A stretch of 44,597 nucleotides of DNA from an uncultured Eubacteriales bacterium. GTDB lineage: Bacteria; Bacillota; Clostridia; Christensenellales; Aristaeellaceae. Positions 43,055-44,597 of the stretch are shown here, piece by piece. The position numbers were made by a program, and so were the translations under genes. The notes below the pieces were generated by a model, which was not told the DNA's origin, ran no database searches, and was given only the letters and a program-made list of their open reading frames with translations. Each line of letters begins with the position of its first letter. The stretch's first letter is position 1. The stretch covers positions 1 through 44,597 of the forward strand of contig CADBVG010000021.1 of NCBI GenBank assembly GCA_902798105.1, given 5' to 3'.

Positions 43055-43085
43055 ATGTAGGGGCGCCGATTCGGCGCCCCTACAT
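43055..43085. repeat. 14-bp perfect GC hairpin, REP-like
   Basis: TGTAGGGGCGCCG-att-CGGCGCCCCTACA, flanked by a pairing A and T. It lies 22 nt after the rubredoxin stop. A GTAGGGGCG-type palindrome is common between genes in gut Clostridia, from memory. There is no U-run. Confidence 0.7.
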
Positions 43086-43119
43086 CGATATAACCCCCGA
43101 CCCTTCAAGGAGGATTCCC

Positions 43120-44502
43120 ATGAATCATGAATTTGACGTTGCGGTGCTCGGCGGCGGGCCGGGCGGCTACGAATGCGCCATACGCTGCGCCCAACTGGGG
43201 CTGAAGACGGCCCTGGTGGAGGCCCGGGAGTTGGGCGGTACCTGTCTGAACCGGGGCTGCATTCCCACCAAGGCGCTGCTGCACGGCGCGGAGATTTACG
43301 ATTATGCCAAGAACGGCGGCGACTATGGCCTGATCACCGACGGGCTGACCCTGAACTACCCCCGTCTGGCGGCCTACAAGGACGAGAAGGTGAAGAAGCT
43401 GGTCGCGGGCATCGAGACGCTGGAGAAGGCCCACGGCGTCGAGGTCATTCGCGGCTTCGGTCGGCTGACCGGCCCCAACGCCATGGATGTGGCGGGCCGC
43501 GGCATCACCTACGACAAGCTGATCCTGGCTATGGGCAGCGCCCCGTCGAAGCCCCCGGTGCCTGGCATGGAGACGGCCCACACCAGCGACGATGTGCTGT
43601 CGGCCACCAACCTGCCCAGCGCGGCCATCATCATCGGCGGCGGCGTGATCGGCATCGAGTTTGCCACGCTGTTCGCGTCCCTGCGCAAGAAGGTGACCAT
43701 CATCGAGATGATGCCGGACATCCTGCCGGGCTGCATCCCGGAGATCACCGGCAAGCTGAAGGCCCTGCTGAAGAAGAAGGGTGTGGAGTTCATACTGGGG
43801 GCGAAGGTGGTTGAGGTGGTGAAGGGCCGCGCCGTGCGCTTCGAGAAGGACGGCGTGACCGACGAGCGCCAGTCCGCCACGGTGATCGTCTGCGCGGGCC
43901 GCAAGCCGATGACCCGGGATTGCGGGCTGGAGGCCATCGGCCTGGAGACGGACCGCCGGGGATTTATAGAGGTGGACGATCACCTGCGCACCGCCTTGAA
44001 GGACGTCTACGCCATCGGCGATATCACCGGCAAGATCCAGCTGGCCCACGTGGCCTCTGCCCAGGGCATGGTGGCCGCGGCGAACTGTGCCGGTCAGGAC
44101 AGGACCATGCGCTATGACCGGGTGCCGTCCTGCATCTACACCTCGCCGGAGATCGCCTGGGTAGGCATGACCGAGGAGAGCGCGAAGGCCGCGGGCCACG
44201 AGGTGGTCATCGGCAGCTTCAATGTGGCCGCAAACGGCCGCAGCATGGTGATGAACGAGCCCACCGGCCTGATCCGGCTGATCTCCGACAAGGCCGACGG
44301 CAAGGTGCTGGGCTGCCAGATGATGGCGCCCCGGGCCACGGACATGATCGCCGAGCTCGCCGCCGTGCTGGAGATGGGCGGCACCGTCGAGCAGCTGGCG
44401 AACGTCATCCATCCCCACCCCACGGTTTCCGAGATCATCAAGGAGGCCGCCCACGACGCCGAAGGCCTGTGCGTAAACGCCATGCCGAGGGGGAAATCCT
44501 GA
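43120..44502 (+). CDS. lpdA: Dihydrolipoamide dehydrogenase
   Basis: A 460-residue FAD disulfide oxidoreductase that reoxidises dihydrolipoamide with NAD in 2-oxoacid dehydrogenase or glycine cleavage complexes. FAD motif VAVLGGGPGGYECA; redox pair GGTCLNRGC (Cys42, Cys47); NAD motif IIIGGGVIGIEFA; second FAD motif YAIGDITG; catalytic base region HPHPTVSE. No lipoyl domain is fused. AAGGAGG precedes the ATG. Partner complex genes are not in the window. The last codons AAA TCC TGA lie inside a hairpin repeat. Confidence 0.95.
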   Translation: MNHEFDVAVLGGGPGGYECAIRCAQLGLKTALVEARELGGTCLNRGCIPTKALLHGAEIYDYAKNGGDYGLITDGLTLNYPRLAAYKDEKVKKLVAGIETLEKAHGVEVIRGFGRLTGPNAMDVAGRGITYDKLILAMGSAPSKPPVPGMETAHTSDDVLSATNLPSAAIIIGGGVIGIEFATLFASLRKKVTIIEMMPDILPGCIPEITGKLKALLKKKGVEFILGAKVVEVVKGRAVRFEKDGVTDERQSATVIVCAGRKPMTRDCGLEAIGLETDRRGFIEVDDHLRTALKDVYAIGDITGKIQLAHVASAQGMVAAANCAGQDRTMRYDRVPSCIYTSPEIAWVGMTEESAKAAGHEVVIGSFNVAANGRSMVMNEPTGLIRLISDKADGKVLGCQMMAPRATDMIAELAAVLEMGGTVEQLANVIHPHPTVSEIIKEAAHDAEGLCVNAMPRGKS

Positions 44503-44597
44503 TTTATCGAGCAGGGCTCGATAAATCAGAATTGAGGGATTAGGTTTTAGGGGTTAGGTTTTAGGTGGTGGTGCAAATCCCTGCGGGATTTGTTCCA
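44494..44597. repeat. Dispersed hairpin element, running off the right edge
   Basis: Stem AATCCTGATTTATCGAGC (44495-44512), loop AGG, GCTCGATAAATCAGAATT (44516-44533), one mismatch. It then shows tandem TTAGGTTTTAGG-type units and CAAATCCC-tgc-GGGATTTG, the same order as in the 21649-21854 element. A G-to-A change in TTTGTCG is matched by C-to-T in the other arm. Confidence 0.85.

Overview
The window reads as a GC-rich chromosome of a Gram-positive Bacillota, most likely a gut-type member of Clostridia. Reasons: an LPNTG sortase-anchored giant surface protein with CnaB/SpaA-like modules, HPr kinase, ScpB, YqhQ, an LTA-synthase-like sulfatase, a SleB-like hydrolase, indolepyruvate:ferredoxin oxidoreductase (anaerobe), rubredoxin, and AGGAGG-type ribosome sites. 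The genus cannot be told from sequence alone.

Layout. 1-5.0 kb is accessory: a broken isopeptide-type pilin gene on the minus strand, a 410-bp non-coding element made of nested inverted repeats, and two tandem large serine recombinases. 5.0-15.1 kb holds a TetR-like regulator divergent from a 3020-residue LPNTG surface protein, with a 16-bp palindrome next to the surface gene's promoter. 15.2-21.6 kb carries a small ORF, then a minus-strand run: hprK, ROK glucokinase, pepT, an AlgJ/AlgX-like (DHHW) protein and an M32 carboxypeptidase. 21.6-32.1 kb is mostly plus-strand housekeeping and envelope genes: a pseudouridine synthase plus holin-like membrane protein pair, yqhQ, LTA-synthase-like sulfatase, a SleB-like gene (minus), scpB, a membrane protein with three peptidoglycan-binding repeats, and iorAB. 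32.1-33.0 kb is accessory again: a 195-bp MITE with a 10-bp target duplication, and a DinJ/YafQ-type toxin-antitoxin pair decayed by frameshifts. After an SDR dehydrogenase, 33.9-37.6 kb is a nucleoside-type ABC operon (one double ATPase, two permeases, no binding protein). 37.7-42.7 kb is a potassium locus: trkA divergent from kdpD-kdpE-trkH. Rubredoxin and a lipoamide dehydrogenase close the window.

How parts fit. The KdpDE two-component pair overlaps trkH and diverges from the RCK subunit gene, so it probably controls Trk/Ktr potassium uptake rather than a Kdp ATPase, which is absent here. hprK and glucokinase suggest carbon regulation next to sugar phosphorylation. TetR and the giant adhesin look like a regulator-target pair.

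The most unusual signal is a dispersed hairpin family with stem core AAATTCTGATTTGTCG. It has five complete hairpins in four intergenic regions and one more at the right edge of the window, a lone half-site, and the same sequence at the ends of the 410-bp element. Stem base changes are compensated between copies. Two copies supply the TGA stop codon of the gene they follow, and one copy edge supplies part of a -35 box. Several small genes (pilin, antitoxin, toxin, a KdpF-sized peptide) carry single-base indels, mostly at or beside short homopolymers, while the very long ORFs are intact. No tRNA, rRNA or CRISPR array was seen.
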